Positions 1 to 9,728 of a DNA stretch of 64,000 nucleotides are shown in pieces. The position numbers and the translations under genes are program-made. This DNA is from Actinomycetospora sp. NBRC 106375 (GTDB taxonomy: Bacteria > Actinomycetota > Actinomycetes > Mycobacteriales > Pseudonocardiaceae). The notes beneath the pieces were generated by a model. It searched no databases and was not told where the DNA came from. It was given only the letters and a program-made list of their open reading frames with translations. The DNA lies in assembly GCF_030269665.1 (NCBI RefSeq), contig NZ_BSTS01000003.1, forward strand, positions 346,998 through 410,997. The letters run 5' to 3'. Position 1 is the stretch's first letter, and each line of letters opens with the position of its first letter.

Positions 1-1838
1 AGCTGACCCTCGCCCTGCACCGCGTGTTCGACTCGCCGCGCGACGCCCTGGTCTTCGACACGGGCCACCAGAGCTACGTCCACAAGATCCTCACCGGCCG
101 GTCCGGCGACTTCGACGGGCTGCGCCAGCGCGACGGCCTGTCGGGCTACCCGAGCCGCGCCGAGAGCGAGCACGACCTCGTCGAGAACTCCCACGCCTCC
201 ACCGCCCTGTCCTGGGCCGACGGGCTGGCGAAGGCCGACGCGCTCACCGGCCGCGACCGGGCGATCGTCGCGGTCGTCGGCGACGGCGCCCTCACCGGCG
301 GGATGTGCTGGGAGGCGCTGAACAACATCGCGGCCGCCCCCGACCGGCCCGTCGTGATCGTCGTCAACGACAACGGCCGGTCGTACTCCCCGACGATCGG
401 CGGGCTCTCGCGAAAGCTCTCCTCGCTGCGCCTGCTGCCCCGCTACGAGCAGGCCCTCGAGCACGGCAAGCGCGCCGTGCAGGGGCTGCCGCTGGTCGGG
501 TCGACGCTCTACTCGGCCCTGCACGCCGCGAAGGCCGGGGTGAAGGACGCGCTGAGCCCCCAGCCGCTATTCGCCGACCTCGGCCTGAAGTACCTCGGGC
601 CGGTCGACGGGCACGACGTCGAGGCCCTCGAGCACGCGCTGCAGAGCGCCCGCGACTTCGGCGGCCCGGTCGTCGTGCACGCCGTCACCGCGAAGGGCCG
701 CGGCTTCGCGCCGGCCGAGGCCGACGAGGCCGACCTCATGCACTCGCCCGGGCCGCTCGACCCGGAGACCGGGCGGCCGGTCGGGCCGAAGCCGCGGGAC
801 TGGACCACCGTGTTCACCGAGTCGATGCTCGAGCTGGGCCGGGAGCGCTCCGACGTCGTCGCGATCACCGCGGCGATGGGGGGCCCGACGGGGCTCGCGA
901 AGTTCGGCGAGTCCTACCCCGAGCGCCTCTTCGACGTCGGCATCGCCGAGCAGCACGCGATGACCTCCGCCGCCGGGCTCGCCGCCGGCGGCCTGCACCC
1001 CGTCGTCGCCCTGTACTCGACGTTCCTCAACCGGGCGTTCGACCAGATGCTCATGGACGTCGCGCTGCACCGCGCGCCCGTGACGATCGCCCTCGACCGC
1101 GCCGGGGTCACCGGCAGCGACGGCGCCAGCCACAACGGCATGTGGGACCTGTCGATCCTCGGGATCGTCCCCGGCCTGCGCGTGGCCGCGCCCCGCGACG
1201 CGGTCACGCTGCGGGAGGAGCTCCGCGAGGCCGTCGCCATCGGCGACGGTCCGACCGCCCTGCGCTGGTCCAAGGGCGCGGTCCCGGCCTCGGTGCCCGC
1301 GCTGCGCACGCTCGGGGCCGCCGAGGGCCCCGGCCGGGTCGACGTCCTCGCCGAGCCGTCGCGCCCGTCGCGGGTCGCCCCGCGCCCCACGGCCGTCGAC
1401 CGTCTGCCCGACAGCGCGCTGCCCGAGGTGCCCGACGTGCTGCTCGTGGCGATCGGCGCGTTCGGCGAGCTCGGGGTGCAGGCCGCGGAGCGTCTGACGG
1501 CCCAGGGCATCGGCGTCACCGTCGTCGACCCGCGCTGGGTGCAGCCGGTGCCGCGGGCGCTGGCCGACCTCGCCGCCGAGCACCGTCTCGTGGTCACCGT
1601 CGAGGACGGCGGGCGCCACGGCGGCGTCGGGTCGGCGCTGGCCGAGGCGCTCTCGGCCGAGGGGATCGACGTCCCGGTGCACCGGCTCGGGCTCGACCAG
1701 GCGTTCCTCGCCCACGCCTCGCGCGGGCAGGTGCTCGCCGCCGCGGGCCTCACCGACGCCGACGTCGCCCGCCGGGTCACCGAGTGGGTGTCGCGCCGGG
1801 ACGCGCTCACCGTCCCGGACGCGGATCTCGCACGCTGA
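1..1838 (+). CDS. dxs: 1-deoxy-D-xylulose-5-phosphate synthase (5' end outside window)
   Basis: DXS condenses pyruvate with glyceraldehyde 3-phosphate, using thiamine diphosphate (TPP), in the first step of the non-mevalonate isoprenoid pathway. The reading frame is open from base 3, so the N-terminal part (roughly 50 residues by family length) lies upstream; GTG24 is internal. The early [15 protein letters not shown] stretch, the TPP-binding GDGALTGG...VNDN motif and [14 protein letters not shown] with the catalytic Glu of the transketolase-type pyrimidine domain are all visible. The C-terminal transketolase domain is complete, followed by a short Arg/Asp-rich tail and a TGA. A response regulator follows 52 nt downstream. 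Family identity is secure; nothing can be said about its promoter. Confidence 0.97.
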   Translation, partial: LTLALHRVFDSPRDALVFDTGHQSYVHKILTGRSGDFDGLRQRDGLSGYPSRAESEHDLVENSHASTALSWADGLAKADALTGRDRAIVAVVGDGALTGGMCWEALNNIAAAPDRPVVIVVNDNGRSYSPTIGGLSRKLSSLRLLPRYEQALEHGKRAVQGLPLVGSTLYSALHAAKAGVKDALSPQPLFADLGLKYLGPVDGHDVEALEHALQSARDFGGPVVVHAVTAKGRGFAPAEADEADLMHSPGPLDPETGRPVGPKPRDWTTVFTESMLELGRERSDVVAITAAMGGPTGLAKFGESYPERLFDVGIAEQHAMTSAAGLAAGGLHPVVALYSTFLNRAFDQMLMDVALHRAPVTIALDRAGVTGSDGASHNGMWDLSILGIVPGLRVAAPRDAVTLREELREAVAIGDGPTALRWSKGAVPASVPALRTLGAAEGPGRVDVLAEPSRPSRVAPRPTAVDRLPDSALPEVPDVLLVAIGAFGELGVQAAERLTAQGIGVTVVDPRWVQPVPRALADLAAEHRLVVTVEDGGRHGGVGSALAEALSAEGIDVPVHRLGLDQAFLAHASRGQVLAAAGLTDADVARRVTEWVSRRDALTVPDADLAR

Positions 1839-1850
1839 GCTGGGATTCTT

Positions 1851-1866
1851 CTCAGCGCCTGCTCAG
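1851..1866 (+). promoter_or_regulatory. Direct repeat, candidate response-regulator box
   Basis: CTCAG occurs at 1851-1855 and again at 1862-1866, an 11-bp period (one helical turn), just upstream of an OmpR-family response regulator. OmpR/PhoB regulators typically bind such tandem half-sites as head-to-tail dimers. Autoregulation is inferred from position and spacing only. Confidence 0.35.
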
Positions 1867-1890
1867 GTGACCTGTGGCACCGTGGAGGAC

Positions 1891-2562
1891 GTGCGAGTAC
1901 TGATCGTGGAGGACGAGCAGGCCCTGGCGGACGCGCTGGCCCGGGGCCTGCGCCGCGAGGGGATGGCGGTCGACGTCGCATACGACGGCGACGAGGGCAG
2001 CGAGAAGGTCGGCATCACCCGCTACGACGTGGTGGTCCTCGACCGCGACCTGCCGGGGATGTCCGGCGACGACCTGTGCGCCGAGATCGTCGGTGGCGTC
2101 ACGCGCGTCATCATGCTCACCGCCAGCGGCGCGCTGCGCGACAAGATCGAGGGCCTGGCGCTGGGCGCGGACGACTACCTGCCCAAGCCGTTCGACTTCC
2201 CGGAGCTCGTCGCCCGCGTGCGCGCCCTCGGCCGTCGCGCCACCCCGGCCGTGCCGCCGGTGCTGCGCGCCGCCGACGTCGTGCTCGACCCGTCGAAGCG
2301 CACGGTGACGCGCCACGGCGCCCCCCTCGAGCTCACGCGCAAGGAGTTCGGCGTGCTCGAGGTCCTGCTCTCGGCGAGCGGCGCGGTCGTCAGCTCCGAG
2401 GAGCTGCTCGAGCGGGTGTGGGACGAGAACGCCGACCCGTTCACCACCACGGTGCGGGTCACCGTGATGACCCTGCGCAAGAAGCTCGGCGACCCCGGGA
2501 TCATCGACACCGTCGTCGGCTCCGGCTACCGCGTCCCGGTGCACGCCCCCGCCACGGTCTGA
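1891..2562 (+). CDS. OmpR/PhoB-family response regulator
   Basis: Transcriptional half of a two-component system with the kinase at 2618. From GTG1891 the protein is 223 aa. The receiver starts with VRVLIVEDEQ (acidic pair), has the phospho-acceptor Asp in VVLDRDLPGMSG and the conserved Lys in DDYLPKPFD. A winged-helix DNA-binding domain follows (LTRKEFGVLEVLL, then RVTVMTLRKKL). GTG1867 is in frame upstream, but it would add residues before the receiver strand and would overlap the direct repeat at 1851-1866. GGAGG lies at 1884-1888, only 2 nt from GTG1891, so the exact start is uncertain and a leaderless message is possible. The target genes are unknown. Confidence 0.93.
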   Translation: MRVLIVEDEQALADALARGLRREGMAVDVAYDGDEGSEKVGITRYDVVVLDRDLPGMSGDDLCAEIVGGVTRVIMLTASGALRDKIEGLALGADDYLPKPFDFPELVARVRALGRRATPAVPPVLRAADVVLDPSKRTVTRHGAPLELTRKEFGVLEVLLSASGAVVSSEELLERVWDENADPFTTTVRVTVMTLRKKLGDPGIIDTVVGSGYRVPVHAPATV

Positions 2563-2617
2563 GGTCCCGGCCCGACCGTTCGCGGGGGCCAGACGCGGCG
2601 GGTCGTACTGTCCGGAC

Positions 2618-3808
2618 GTGGCAGCCACCCGGGTCGACGCGCCCGCCGAGCTCGAGCGCTCGTCCCACGAGCGCCGGGGCCCCGGGCTGCGCGTCCGCCT
2701 GACGCTGCTCGCCACCGGTCTCGTCGCCGTGGTCGCCGTGCTGCTGGTGTGGCTGGGCTGGATGCTGGTCGGCGAGGTCGTCGCCGCCGTGCCTCAGCTG
2801 CCGCCCGGGACGCCGGTGCTGGTCGAGGGCGTCCGGGTTCCCGCCGGGGAGCTGGCGGACGCGCTGGGGAAGTCGGCGCGCACCGAGGTGCTGCGCGTCG
2901 GGTCGATCGCGTTCGCGATGGTCGTGCTCGCCGCGGGGCTCGTGTCCTGGGTCCTGGTGCGGCGGGTGCTGCGCCCGCTGCACGACGTCACCGCGACGGC
3001 CCGGCGCCTGTCCGCCGAGTCGCTCGACGCGCGGATCGGTGTCTCCGGGCCCCGGGACGAGGTCGCCGAGCTCGCCGCGACCTTCGACGCCATGCTCGAC
3101 CGCCTGCAGGCCGCGTTCGACGCGCAGCGCCGGTTCGTCGCGAACGCGAGCCACGAGCTGCGCACGCCGCTGGCCGTGCTGCGCACCGAGGTCGACGTGA
3201 CGCTCGCCGACCCGGACGCCGACGCCGCCGAGCTCCGGCGCATGGGCGAGGTGATCCGCGACGCGACCCGCCGCGCGGAGCACCTCGTGGCGGGCCTGCT
3301 GCTGCTCGCGCGCACCGAGGCCGCCGACACGGTGCCGTCCGAGCCGGTCGACCTCGCCGAGACCGTGCCCGCCGCCCTCGACGCCCTGCGGGCCGAGGCC
3401 CGGGACCGCGCCCTGCGGGTGCGGACGGACCTCGCCCCGGCCGCCGTCACCGGCGACAGCGCGCTGCTGGGGCGGGTGGCCGGCAACCTCGTCGAGAACG
3501 CGGTGCGCCACAACGTCGAGGGCGGCTGGCTCACGGTGCGCACCGGCGCCGAGGACGGGCACGCGGTCCTGGCCGTGTCCTCGTCCGGGCCGGTCGTCTC
3601 GCCGGCGATGGTGACCGAGCTCTTCGAGCCCTTCCGCCGCGGCGCCGGGCGCACCGGCAGCGGCACCGGACTCGGGCTGTCGATCGTGCGGGCGGTCGCC
3701 CGCGCGCACGGCGGGCGGGTCGTCGCCGAGCCGGTCGAGGGCGGCGGCCTCGCGGTGACGGTGGAGCTGCCGCTGCGCGCGGAGGCTCAGGCGCCGTCGG
3801 ATTCTTGA
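2618..3808 (+). CDS. Membrane sensor histidine kinase (HAMP, HisKA, HATPase)
   Basis: Membrane sensor kinase of 396 aa, partner of the regulator ending 55 nt upstream. TM1 is about residues 28-51 and TM2 about 91-115, enclosing a short extracytoplasmic loop of about 40 residues. HAMP follows at about 115-165. The H-box NASHELRTPL puts the phospho-accepting His at 179. The N-box is NLVENAVRHN (290-299) and the G2 box GTGLGLSIV is near 349. The usual D-x-G-x-G of the G1 box is replaced by SSSGPVV (about 321-327), a degenerate form that may affect ATP binding. The small sensor loop suggests sensing at or within the membrane. Its 3' end overlaps the convergent RNase D gene by 22 nt. Confidence 0.93.
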   Translation: MAATRVDAPAELERSSHERRGPGLRVRLTLLATGLVAVVAVLLVWLGWMLVGEVVAAVPQLPPGTPVLVEGVRVPAGELADALGKSARTEVLRVGSIAFAMVVLAAGLVSWVLVRRVLRPLHDVTATARRLSAESLDARIGVSGPRDEVAELAATFDAMLDRLQAAFDAQRRFVANASHELRTPLAVLRTEVDVTLADPDADAAELRRMGEVIRDATRRAEHLVAGLLLLARTEAADTVPSEPVDLAETVPAALDALRAEARDRALRVRTDLAPAAVTGDSALLGRVAGNLVENAVRHNVEGGWLTVRTGAEDGHAVLAVSSSGPVVSPAMVTELFEPFRRGAGRTGSGTGLGLSIVRAVARAHGGRVVAEPVEGGGLAVTVELPLRAEAQAPSDS

Positions 3809-5076
3809 GCGGAGTCCTCGGCGGCGGGCGGCTCGGCCCGCAGCGCCTCGGCCAGCAGGGGCGCAGCGAGCTCCGCCTGCCAGGGGCGCGCGCCGAGCGC
3901 GCGCAGCGCTGCGCCGACGGCGTCCGCGTCGGCCTCGGGCGGTGACCAGCACAGCCTCCGCACGAGGTCGGGCGTCACGAGGTTCTCCACCGGGGTGCCG
4001 ACGCGCTCGGAGAGCCCGGCGAGCGCCGCGCGGGCGGCGGCGAGGCGGGCGGCCGCGGCCGGGTCCTTGTCGCCCCAGCGGTGCGCGGGCGGCGGGCCGT
4101 CGGGCGCCGCCGCACTCGCGGGCAGCTCGGTGCGGGGCAGGGCGCGCGCCTGCTGGATCGCCGACCACCAGCGCTCGGCGAGGCGGCGCTGCGCGCGGCC
4201 GCGGAAGACGGGCATGCCCGTGAGGTCGTCGCGGGTCGCGGGCTCGCGCACGGCGGCGTCGACGATCGCGGCGTCGGGCAGCAGGCGCCCGGGCGCGACG
4301 TCGCGGGCCGCGGCGAGCTCGTCACGGGAGCGGTACAGGGAGCGCACGACGGCGAGCTGGGCGGGCCGGCGCACCTTGTGCAGGCCGCTGGTGCGACGCC
4401 ACGGCTCGGCGCGCGGGGGCGGCGGCGGCGCGAGGCGGACGGCCTCGAACTCCTGCTCGGCCCACGCCGTCTTGCCCTGGCGCTCGAGGTCGGCGGCGAC
4501 GGCGTCGCGCAGGTCGACGAGGAGCTCCACGTCGAGGGCGGCGTAGGTGAGCCAGTCGTCGGGCAGGGGGCGGCGTGACCAGTCGGCCGCGCCGTGGCCC
4601 TTCTGCAACCGCACGCCCAGGAGGTGCTCGGTGAGCGGGCCGAGGCCGACGCGCGGATAGCCGACGAGGCGGCCGGCCAGCTCGGTGTCGAAGAGCCTGT
4701 CGGGGCGCATGCCGACCTCGTCCAGGCACGCGAGGTCCTGCGAGGCGGCGTGCAGCACCCACTCGACGCCGCGCAGGGCGTCGCCGAGCGCGGTGAGGTC
4801 GCCGCCGCACGCGATGGGGTCGACGAGCAGGGTGCCGGTGCCCTCGCGCCGCAGCTGCACCAGGTAGGCGCGCGCCGAGTAGCGGTAGCCCGAGGCCCGC
4901 TCGGCGTCGACGGCGACCGGACCGGTGCCCGACGCCAGACGAGCGGCGGCGTCCGCCAGCGCGGTCGCGTCCGCGACGAGTGGCGGTACGCCGTCGGCCG
5001 GTTCGAGCAGGTCGACGACGTCCGGGTCGGGTGCCTCCGCCTGCCCGTCCGGTGCGGAATCCGTGTCGGTCGTCAC
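3787..5076 (-). CDS. rnd: Ribonuclease D family 3'-5' exonuclease with HRDC domain
   Basis: DEDDy-type 3'-to-5' exoribonuclease (429 aa), probably acting in tRNA and stable-RNA 3' trimming. Exo I is VAVDAERASG (D57, E59), Exo II is HAASQDLACL (D114) and Exo III is YAALDVELL (Y178, D182), so all four acidic residues and the DEDDy Tyr are present. An HRDC-like region follows at about 230-310, then an Ala/Arg-rich C-terminal half resembling a second HRDC. Its stop lies inside the end of the convergent kinase gene. Co-location with dxs is common in actinobacteria and needs no functional link. Confidence 0.92.
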   Translation of the reverse strand: MTTDTDSAPDGQAEAPDPDVVDLLEPADGVPPLVADATALADAAARLASGTGPVAVDAERASGYRYSARAYLVQLRREGTGTLLVDPIACGGDLTALGDALRGVEWVLHAASQDLACLDEVGMRPDRLFDTELAGRLVGYPRVGLGPLTEHLLGVRLQKGHGAADWSRRPLPDDWLTYAALDVELLVDLRDAVAADLERQGKTAWAEQEFEAVRLAPPPPPRAEPWRRTSGLHKVRRPAQLAVVRSLYRSRDELAAARDVAPGRLLPDAAIVDAAVREPATRDDLTGMPVFRGRAQRRLAERWWSAIQQARALPRTELPASAAAPDGPPPAHRWGDKDPAAAARLAAARAALAGLSERVGTPVENLVTPDLVRRLCWSPPEADADAVGAALRALGARPWQAELAAPLLAEALRAEPPAAEDSAQESDGA

Positions 5077-5170
5077 GGAGGAGGAAGTCTGCCCCTCCGC
5101 GCCGTCATCCGCCGGAGATCCGGAGCAAGTCGCGGGCGTGTCGGGCCCGGATCTCCCGCGGACGGTCCGG

Positions 5171-5207
5171 CCACGGACCCCGCCGGCGCCCCCGGCGGGG
5201 TCCGTGG
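5171..5207 (-). terminator. 16-bp perfect hairpin
   Basis: Arms 5171-5186 and 5192-5207 are perfectly complementary (16 bp) around a 5-nt loop (CGCCC). The hairpin lies 58 nt beyond the stop of the response regulator at 5265 and upstream of rnd. There is no T-tract, as is usual for actinobacterial intrinsic terminators. A weaker 7-bp stem sits at 5225-5245. Confidence 0.7.
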
Positions 5208-5264
5208 ACCGCGAGACCTGGGCCGGCCGCCCTGCTTCGGCGGCCGACCCGCGTGCCCTCGCGC

Positions 5265-5981
5265 TCAGCGGATGACGCCGGCCCGCATGGCCAGCGCGAC
5301 CATCTGCGCACGGTCACCCGTGCCGAGCTTGCGCCCGATCCGGGAGAGGTGGCTCTTGACCGTCAGCGCCGAGAGGCTCAGCGCGTCGCCGATCTCCTTG
5401 TTGGAGCGCCCGTCGGCGACCAGCTGCAGCACCTCGACCTCACGGGCCGAGAGCTCCCGCGGGGTGTTGTCCGTCGCCGGCACGCGGGTGCCCGCCGCGA
5501 GCAGCGGAGCGACCGACGGGTCGGCGTACAGGCCACCCTCCAGGACCCGCCGCACGCCGTCGGTGACGACGCCGGGCGAGGCCGACTTGAGGAGGTACGC
5601 CTGGGCGCCGGCCTGGAAGGCCGCCCGGACCGCGGACGGGTCGTCCGAGGCCGCCAGCACCACGACACGGTTCCAGCCCTGCGCACGGAGCTCGGCGATC
5701 AGGTCCAGGCCGCTGCCGTCGGGCAGCCCCAGGTCCAGGATCGCGAGATCGCACGGCCCGCTGGCCAGCGCCCGGGTGCGGGCCTCGGAGATCGAGGCCG
5801 CCTCGTGGACGGTGCCCGCGCCCATCGAGGAGAGCCGCTGGGCGATCGCCTCGCGCAGCAGCGGGTGGTCGTCGACCACCAGGACAGTGAACATCTCTTC
5901 CCGCGGATGCGGGACCATGGCCGGCGGCAGCAAGCCGCTCGCGACGCCGCGAAGGGCCATGCCTGGGCCCACGGTTGCCAC
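5265..5981 (-). CDS. NarL/FixJ-family response regulator (WhiI-like locus), orphan
   Basis: Response regulator of 238 aa with no histidine kinase beside it. The receiver begins after an N-terminal extension of about 30 residues: VLVVDDHPLLREA holds the acidic pair, DLAILDLGLPDGSG the phospho-acceptor Asp, and QAYLLKSASP the Lys. A LuxR-type helix-turn-helix closes the protein (LSAREVEVLQLVADGRSN, then LTVKSHLSRIG). GTG at 5981 is supported by AGGAGG at 5990-5995 with 8 nt spacing, so the extension is probably real. Position next to DUF3000 and hemE matches the whiI neighbourhood of Streptomyces as recalled. WhiI itself has a degenerate phosphorylation pocket, whereas this one looks intact. 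Role in development is inferred from synteny only. Confidence 0.88.
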   Translation of the reverse strand: MATVGPGMALRGVASGLLPPAMVPHPREEMFTVLVVDDHPLLREAIAQRLSSMGAGTVHEAASISEARTRALASGPCDLAILDLGLPDGSGLDLIAELRAQGWNRVVVLAASDDPSAVRAAFQAGAQAYLLKSASPGVVTDGVRRVLEGGLYADPSVAPLLAAGTRVPATDNTPRELSAREVEVLQLVADGRSNKEIGDALSLSALTVKSHLSRIGRKLGTGDRAQMVALAMRAGVIR

Positions 5982-6415
5982 GTCGAGTACCTCCTAGAAG
6001 TCGGTCTTGCCCCCCGACATTCCGCACCGGGCCCTCGAACCATCGACCGCGCCGCCGATCGGACGAGGAAGTGCGTGCGAGAGAAGATATCCCCCCGGGC
6101 GAGTTAACGAGAGCATCAGGGCCAACTTCGCTCGGTGGAGTTTCGCGTGTTACGCGGCCGCGGTCACACGTTGGAGTGGACAGACTCCACGAAATCGTCT
6201 CTATGTGACACTGCGTGTAGTCGCTGCTACGGAGAGTGCTCGGTGGCGCCGACCGACGCATCCGGGCTGCAACCAACGACGCAGTGCCTGCGCGTGACCG
6301 ACGCAGCACTCACGGGCTGATCGGACGGCAGCCTGTGCATCCCTGGATGGTGCAGGATGACCTGCAGATGCACGTACAGAATTGCGGAAGCGATACCGCC
6401 AGTACCGGGAGAATG
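5982..6415. other. Long gene-free interval with regulatory potential
   Basis: 434 nt with visibly lower G+C than the flanking genes and no convincing coding sequence; the short open frames lack the codon bias of the neighbours. It holds the leader of the response regulator (ribosome site at 5990-5995) and an inverted repeat TGGAGT (6172-6177) / ACTCCA (6184-6189). No confident -35/-10 pair can be assigned. The length and base composition suggest a complex promoter for the regulator. Confidence 0.45.
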
Positions 6416-7021
6416 TCAGCCGGAACGCCCGGCGCGACGGGCACCGAGCGTCGTCACGCCCTCGGGCGGAAGTCCCGCGGCGATCGCGAGAACGCCCGCG
6501 AACGCCTCGCCGTGCGTTGTGAGGATCTCCTCGGTGGGCGTCCACGACGCGCGCAGCTCGAGATCGGTCGCGTGGGTCGGCCCGCTGATGTCGCCGAAGC
6601 GCACCGACGACGTCTGCGTGACGGTGCCGCCCAGCGCCGTCCAGCTCGCGCCCGAGTCCTCGAGCGCCCCGGTGAGCCAGGACCAGGCGACCTCGGGCAG
6701 CATCGGGTCCCCGGCGTGCTCCGGGTCGAGCTCGGCCCGCACGAAGGTCACCACCCGCAGGGTGCCGTCCCAGGCGTCCTGGCCCTCGGGGTCGTGCAGC
6801 AGCACCAGGCGGCCCGTGACCACGACGTCGGCGTCGTCCACCTCGCCCGCGCCCGGCGCCGGCGGGGTCGCGAGCACCTCGGCACTCCAGGCGGCCGAGT
6901 ACGGGGCCAGCCGCTGGGGCGGGCGCATCGTGCGCAGCTCGATCTCCGGGCGCGTCCGGAGGTCGTCGAGGGACTCGACCGCGCGCCGGAACGCCTCGGG
7001 GTGGGTGGTGGGCGCCGTCAC
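6416..7021 (-). CDS. DUF3000 family protein
   Basis: Conserved actinobacterial protein of 201 aa and unknown function, recognised from its length, its place beside hemE, and segments such as [19 protein letters not shown] and the C-terminal [20 protein letters not shown]. No signal peptide or membrane segment is visible, so it is probably cytosolic. It is divergent from hemE with 157 nt between the starts. Start ATG7021 leaves a normal DUF3000 N-terminus. No catalytic motif can be pointed out. Confidence 0.88.
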   Translation of the reverse strand: MTAPTTHPEAFRRAVESLDDLRTRPEIELRTMRPPQRLAPYSAAWSAEVLATPPAPGAGEVDDADVVVTGRLVLLHDPEGQDAWDGTLRVVTFVRAELDPEHAGDPMLPEVAWSWLTGALEDSGASWTALGGTVTQTSSVRFGDISGPTHATDLELRASWTPTEEILTTHGEAFAGVLAIAAGLPPEGVTTLGARRAGRSG

Positions 7022-7178
7022 CTCGATGACAGTAGGCCGAACGGGTTCTGATCTGTACCTCCCACGCCGGGCCGCCCCAGGCGTCCCACCGGTGACCGTT
7101 CGTCCCGCCCGTCACCGGTACCGGCATCCGGAGCACGCGCACGGTGCTCCCGGGGGGTCGTGGGAGGATGGCGGGACC

Positions 7179-8264
7179 ATGAGCGGGGCAGGGGTCGTGA
7201 GCACGGGCAGCACGGACGGCATGGGCAGCACGGCGCGGCGGCACCTGCCCGACGCCCCGTTCCTCGCCGCGGCGCGGCGCGAGCGGCCGTCGCGCCGGCC
7301 GGTGTGGTTCATGCGCCAGGCCGGGCGCTCGCTGCCCGAGTACCGGGAGGTCCGGCAGGGCACCGGGATGCTCGAGGCCTGCCTGACCCCCGACCTCGCC
7401 TGCGAGATCACCCTGCAGCCGGTGCGCCGCTACGGGGTGGACGCCGCGATCCTGTTCTCCGACATCGTCGTGCCCCTCAAGGCCGCGGGTGTCGGCGTCG
7501 ACATCGTCGCCGGCACCGGCCCGGTCGTCGAGCACCCCGTGCGCACCGCCGCCGACGTCGCGGCGCTGCCGCGGCTCGAGCCCGACGGCGCCGCCCCGGT
7601 CGCCGAGGCCGTGCGGCTGCTGATCGGCGAGCTGGGGGAGACGCCGCTGATCGGCTTCGCGGGCGCGCCCTTCACGCTCGCGTCCTACCTCGTCGAGGGC
7701 GGGCCGAGCCGCAACCACGAGCGCACCAAGGCGCTGATGCACGCCGAGCCGGACACCTGGCACGCGCTGTGCTCCGCGCTGGCGGACATGACGCTCGGGT
7801 TCCTGCGGGCGCAGATCGCCGCGGGGGTCGACGCGGTGCAGCTGTTCGACTCCTGGGCGGGCGCGCTGTCCGAGCGCGACTACCGCGAGCTGGTCATGCC
7901 GCACTCGGCCCGGGTGCTGCGCGGGCTGGCCGACGCCGGGGTGCCCCGCATCCACTTCGGGGTGGGCACCGGCGAGCTGCTCGGTGCGATGGGCGAGGCC
8001 GGCGCCGACGTCGTCGGCGTCGACTGGCGCGTCCCGCTCGACGTGGCCGCCGCCCGCGTCGGGCCGGGCCGGGCGCTGCAGGGCAACCTCGACCCGGCGC
8101 TGCTCTTCGCGGGCCACGACGTCGTCGAGCGCGAGGTCCGCCGGATCCTCGCCGAGGGCTCCGCGGCGGAGGGCCACGTGTTCAACCTGGGCCACGGCGT
8201 CCTGCCCGAGACGGACCCGGACGTCCTCGCCCGGGTGGTCGACGTCGTCCACGCCGTCCCGTGA
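7179..8264 (+). CDS. hemE: Uroporphyrinogen decarboxylase
   Basis: Decarboxylates the four acetate side chains of uroporphyrinogen III to give coproporphyrinogen III. The protein is 361 aa; after a poorly conserved N-terminus it shows the signature [18 protein letters not shown], the catalytic Asp region [26 protein letters not shown] and [13 protein letters not shown] near the end. ATG7179 was chosen because GGAGG lies at 7163-7167 and longer in-frame extensions are not hemE-like; GTG7197 is a possible alternative. It overlaps hemY by 4 nt (GTGA), indicating translational coupling in a haem operon. Confidence 0.95.
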   Translation: MSGAGVVSTGSTDGMGSTARRHLPDAPFLAAARRERPSRRPVWFMRQAGRSLPEYREVRQGTGMLEACLTPDLACEITLQPVRRYGVDAAILFSDIVVPLKAAGVGVDIVAGTGPVVEHPVRTAADVAALPRLEPDGAAPVAEAVRLLIGELGETPLIGFAGAPFTLASYLVEGGPSRNHERTKALMHAEPDTWHALCSALADMTLGFLRAQIAAGVDAVQLFDSWAGALSERDYRELVMPHSARVLRGLADAGVPRIHFGVGTGELLGAMGEAGADVVGVDWRVPLDVAAARVGPGRALQGNLDPALLFAGHDVVEREVRRILAEGSAAEGHVFNLGHGVLPETDPDVLARVVDVVHAVP

Positions 8265-9706
8265 CCCGCGTCCTCGTCGCCGGCGGCGGGGTCACCGGTC
8301 TCGCCGCCGCACACCGCCTGCGCACGCTGCTCGGGCCCGACGCCGAGATCGTGGTGGCCGAGGCGGCCCGCACGCTCGGCGGCAAGCTCTCCGCGCTCGA
8401 GGTCGGCGGGCGCCGCGTCGACGTCGGCGCCGAGGCCTTCCTCGCCCGCCGGCCCGAGGCGGCGGCGCGCGTCGCCGAACTCGGGCTCGGCGACCAGCTG
8501 GTGCACCCGGGATCGGCCGCCTCCGCGCTGCGCGTCGGCGGGCGCACGGTGGGCCTGCCGCCGCGCACGGTGATGGGCGTGCCCGGCGACCCCGACGTCG
8601 TCGGCGACGCGCTCTCCCCGGCCGGGGTCGCGGCCCTGCGCGCCGACCGCCCGGGGCCCTGGGAGCCCGGCGGCGACGTCGCGGTGGGCGCGCTGGTGCG
8701 CGAGCGTCTGGGCGACGAGGTGGCCGACCGCCTCGTCGACCCGCTGCTCGGCGGGGTCTACGCCGGCCACGCCGACGGGCTCTCGGTGCGCGCGACCGTG
8801 CCGGCGCTCGCGACCGCCCTCGACGCCGACCCGCGCTCGCTGCTGGCCGCCGCCCGCGCCTGCCTCCCGGCGCCCCCGGTCGAGGGCGCGCCGCCGGTGC
8901 CGGTGTTCGGGACCCTGCGCGGGGGCCTCGCCGACCTGCCCGCCACGCTCGCGCTCGCCGCCCGCGCCGAGATCCGCCTCGGGCGCACCGTGACCGCCGT
9001 GCGCCGCACCGCCGAGGGGTGGCGCGTGGAGCTCGCGGCGGAGTCGGGGGAGACGGCCGCGCTCGACGTCGACGCCGTCGTGCTGGCCGTGCCGCCCCCC
9101 GCCGTGCGGCGCCTGCTCGCCGACCAGGCCCCCGGCGCGGCGCGCGCGGCCGGGGAGATCGAGCTCGCGTCGTCGGCGCTGGTCGTGCTCGCCCTGCCGG
9201 CAGCGGCCGCCGCGCCGCTGGCCGGGCGCTCGGGGGTGCTCATCGGGGCGGGGGAGCGGCGTCCCGACGGCTTGCCCTGGACGATCAAGGCGGCCACGTT
9301 CAGCGCGGAGAAGTGGCCGCACCTCGCGCCCGACACCGACGACCCCGAGGACACCGCGGTCCTGCGCCTGTCGATCGGGAAGTACGGCGACGCCGCCTCG
9401 CTCGACGCCCTGCGCCGCGACGACCCCGACCTCGTCAGCGCCGCGCGCGACGACCTCGCCGCCCTCACCGGGGTCGACGCGGTCCCGGTCGAGTCCGCCG
9501 TCGTGCGCTGGCCCGGCGGGCTGCCGCAGTACGGGGTGGGCCACCTCGACCGTGTCGCGGCCATCGAGGACGGCGTCGCCGCCCTGCCCGGGCTGGCCGT
9601 CGCCGGGGCGGCCCTGCACGGCGTCGGCGTCCCGGCCTGCCTCGCCACGGCCGACGCCGCGGCCGAGCGCGTCGCCGCCCACCTGGCGGCTGTGGCCCGC
9701 GCCTGA
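8261..9706 (+). CDS. hemY: Coproporphyrinogen III / protoporphyrinogen oxidase, HemY type
   Basis: FAD-dependent oxidase of 481 aa. Because chdC lies downstream, its likely reaction is oxidation of coproporphyrinogen III to coproporphyrin III in the coproporphyrin-dependent pathway of Gram-positive bacteria (also called CgoX), rather than protoporphyrinogen oxidation. The N-terminal dinucleotide-binding fold is [17 protein letters not shown], followed by [35 protein letters not shown] and, near the C-terminus, [17 protein letters not shown] are typical of HemY. GTG8261 shares GTGA with the hemE stop. No membrane segment is obvious, as expected for the soluble CgoX group. Confidence 0.92.
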   Translation: MTRVLVAGGGVTGLAAAHRLRTLLGPDAEIVVAEAARTLGGKLSALEVGGRRVDVGAEAFLARRPEAAARVAELGLGDQLVHPGSAASALRVGGRTVGLPPRTVMGVPGDPDVVGDALSPAGVAALRADRPGPWEPGGDVAVGALVRERLGDEVADRLVDPLLGGVYAGHADGLSVRATVPALATALDADPRSLLAAARACLPAPPVEGAPPVPVFGTLRGGLADLPATLALAARAEIRLGRTVTAVRRTAEGWRVELAAESGETAALDVDAVVLAVPPPAVRRLLADQAPGAARAAGEIELASSALVVLALPAAAAAPLAGRSGVLIGAGERRPDGLPWTIKAATFSAEKWPHLAPDTDDPEDTAVLRLSIGKYGDAASLDALRRDDPDLVSAARDDLAALTGVDAVPVESAVVRWPGGLPQYGVGHLDRVAAIEDGVAALPGLAVAGAALHGVGVPACLATADAAAERVAAHLAAVARA

Positions 9707-9728
9707 CGACCGGTCCAGACTCCCGGGT

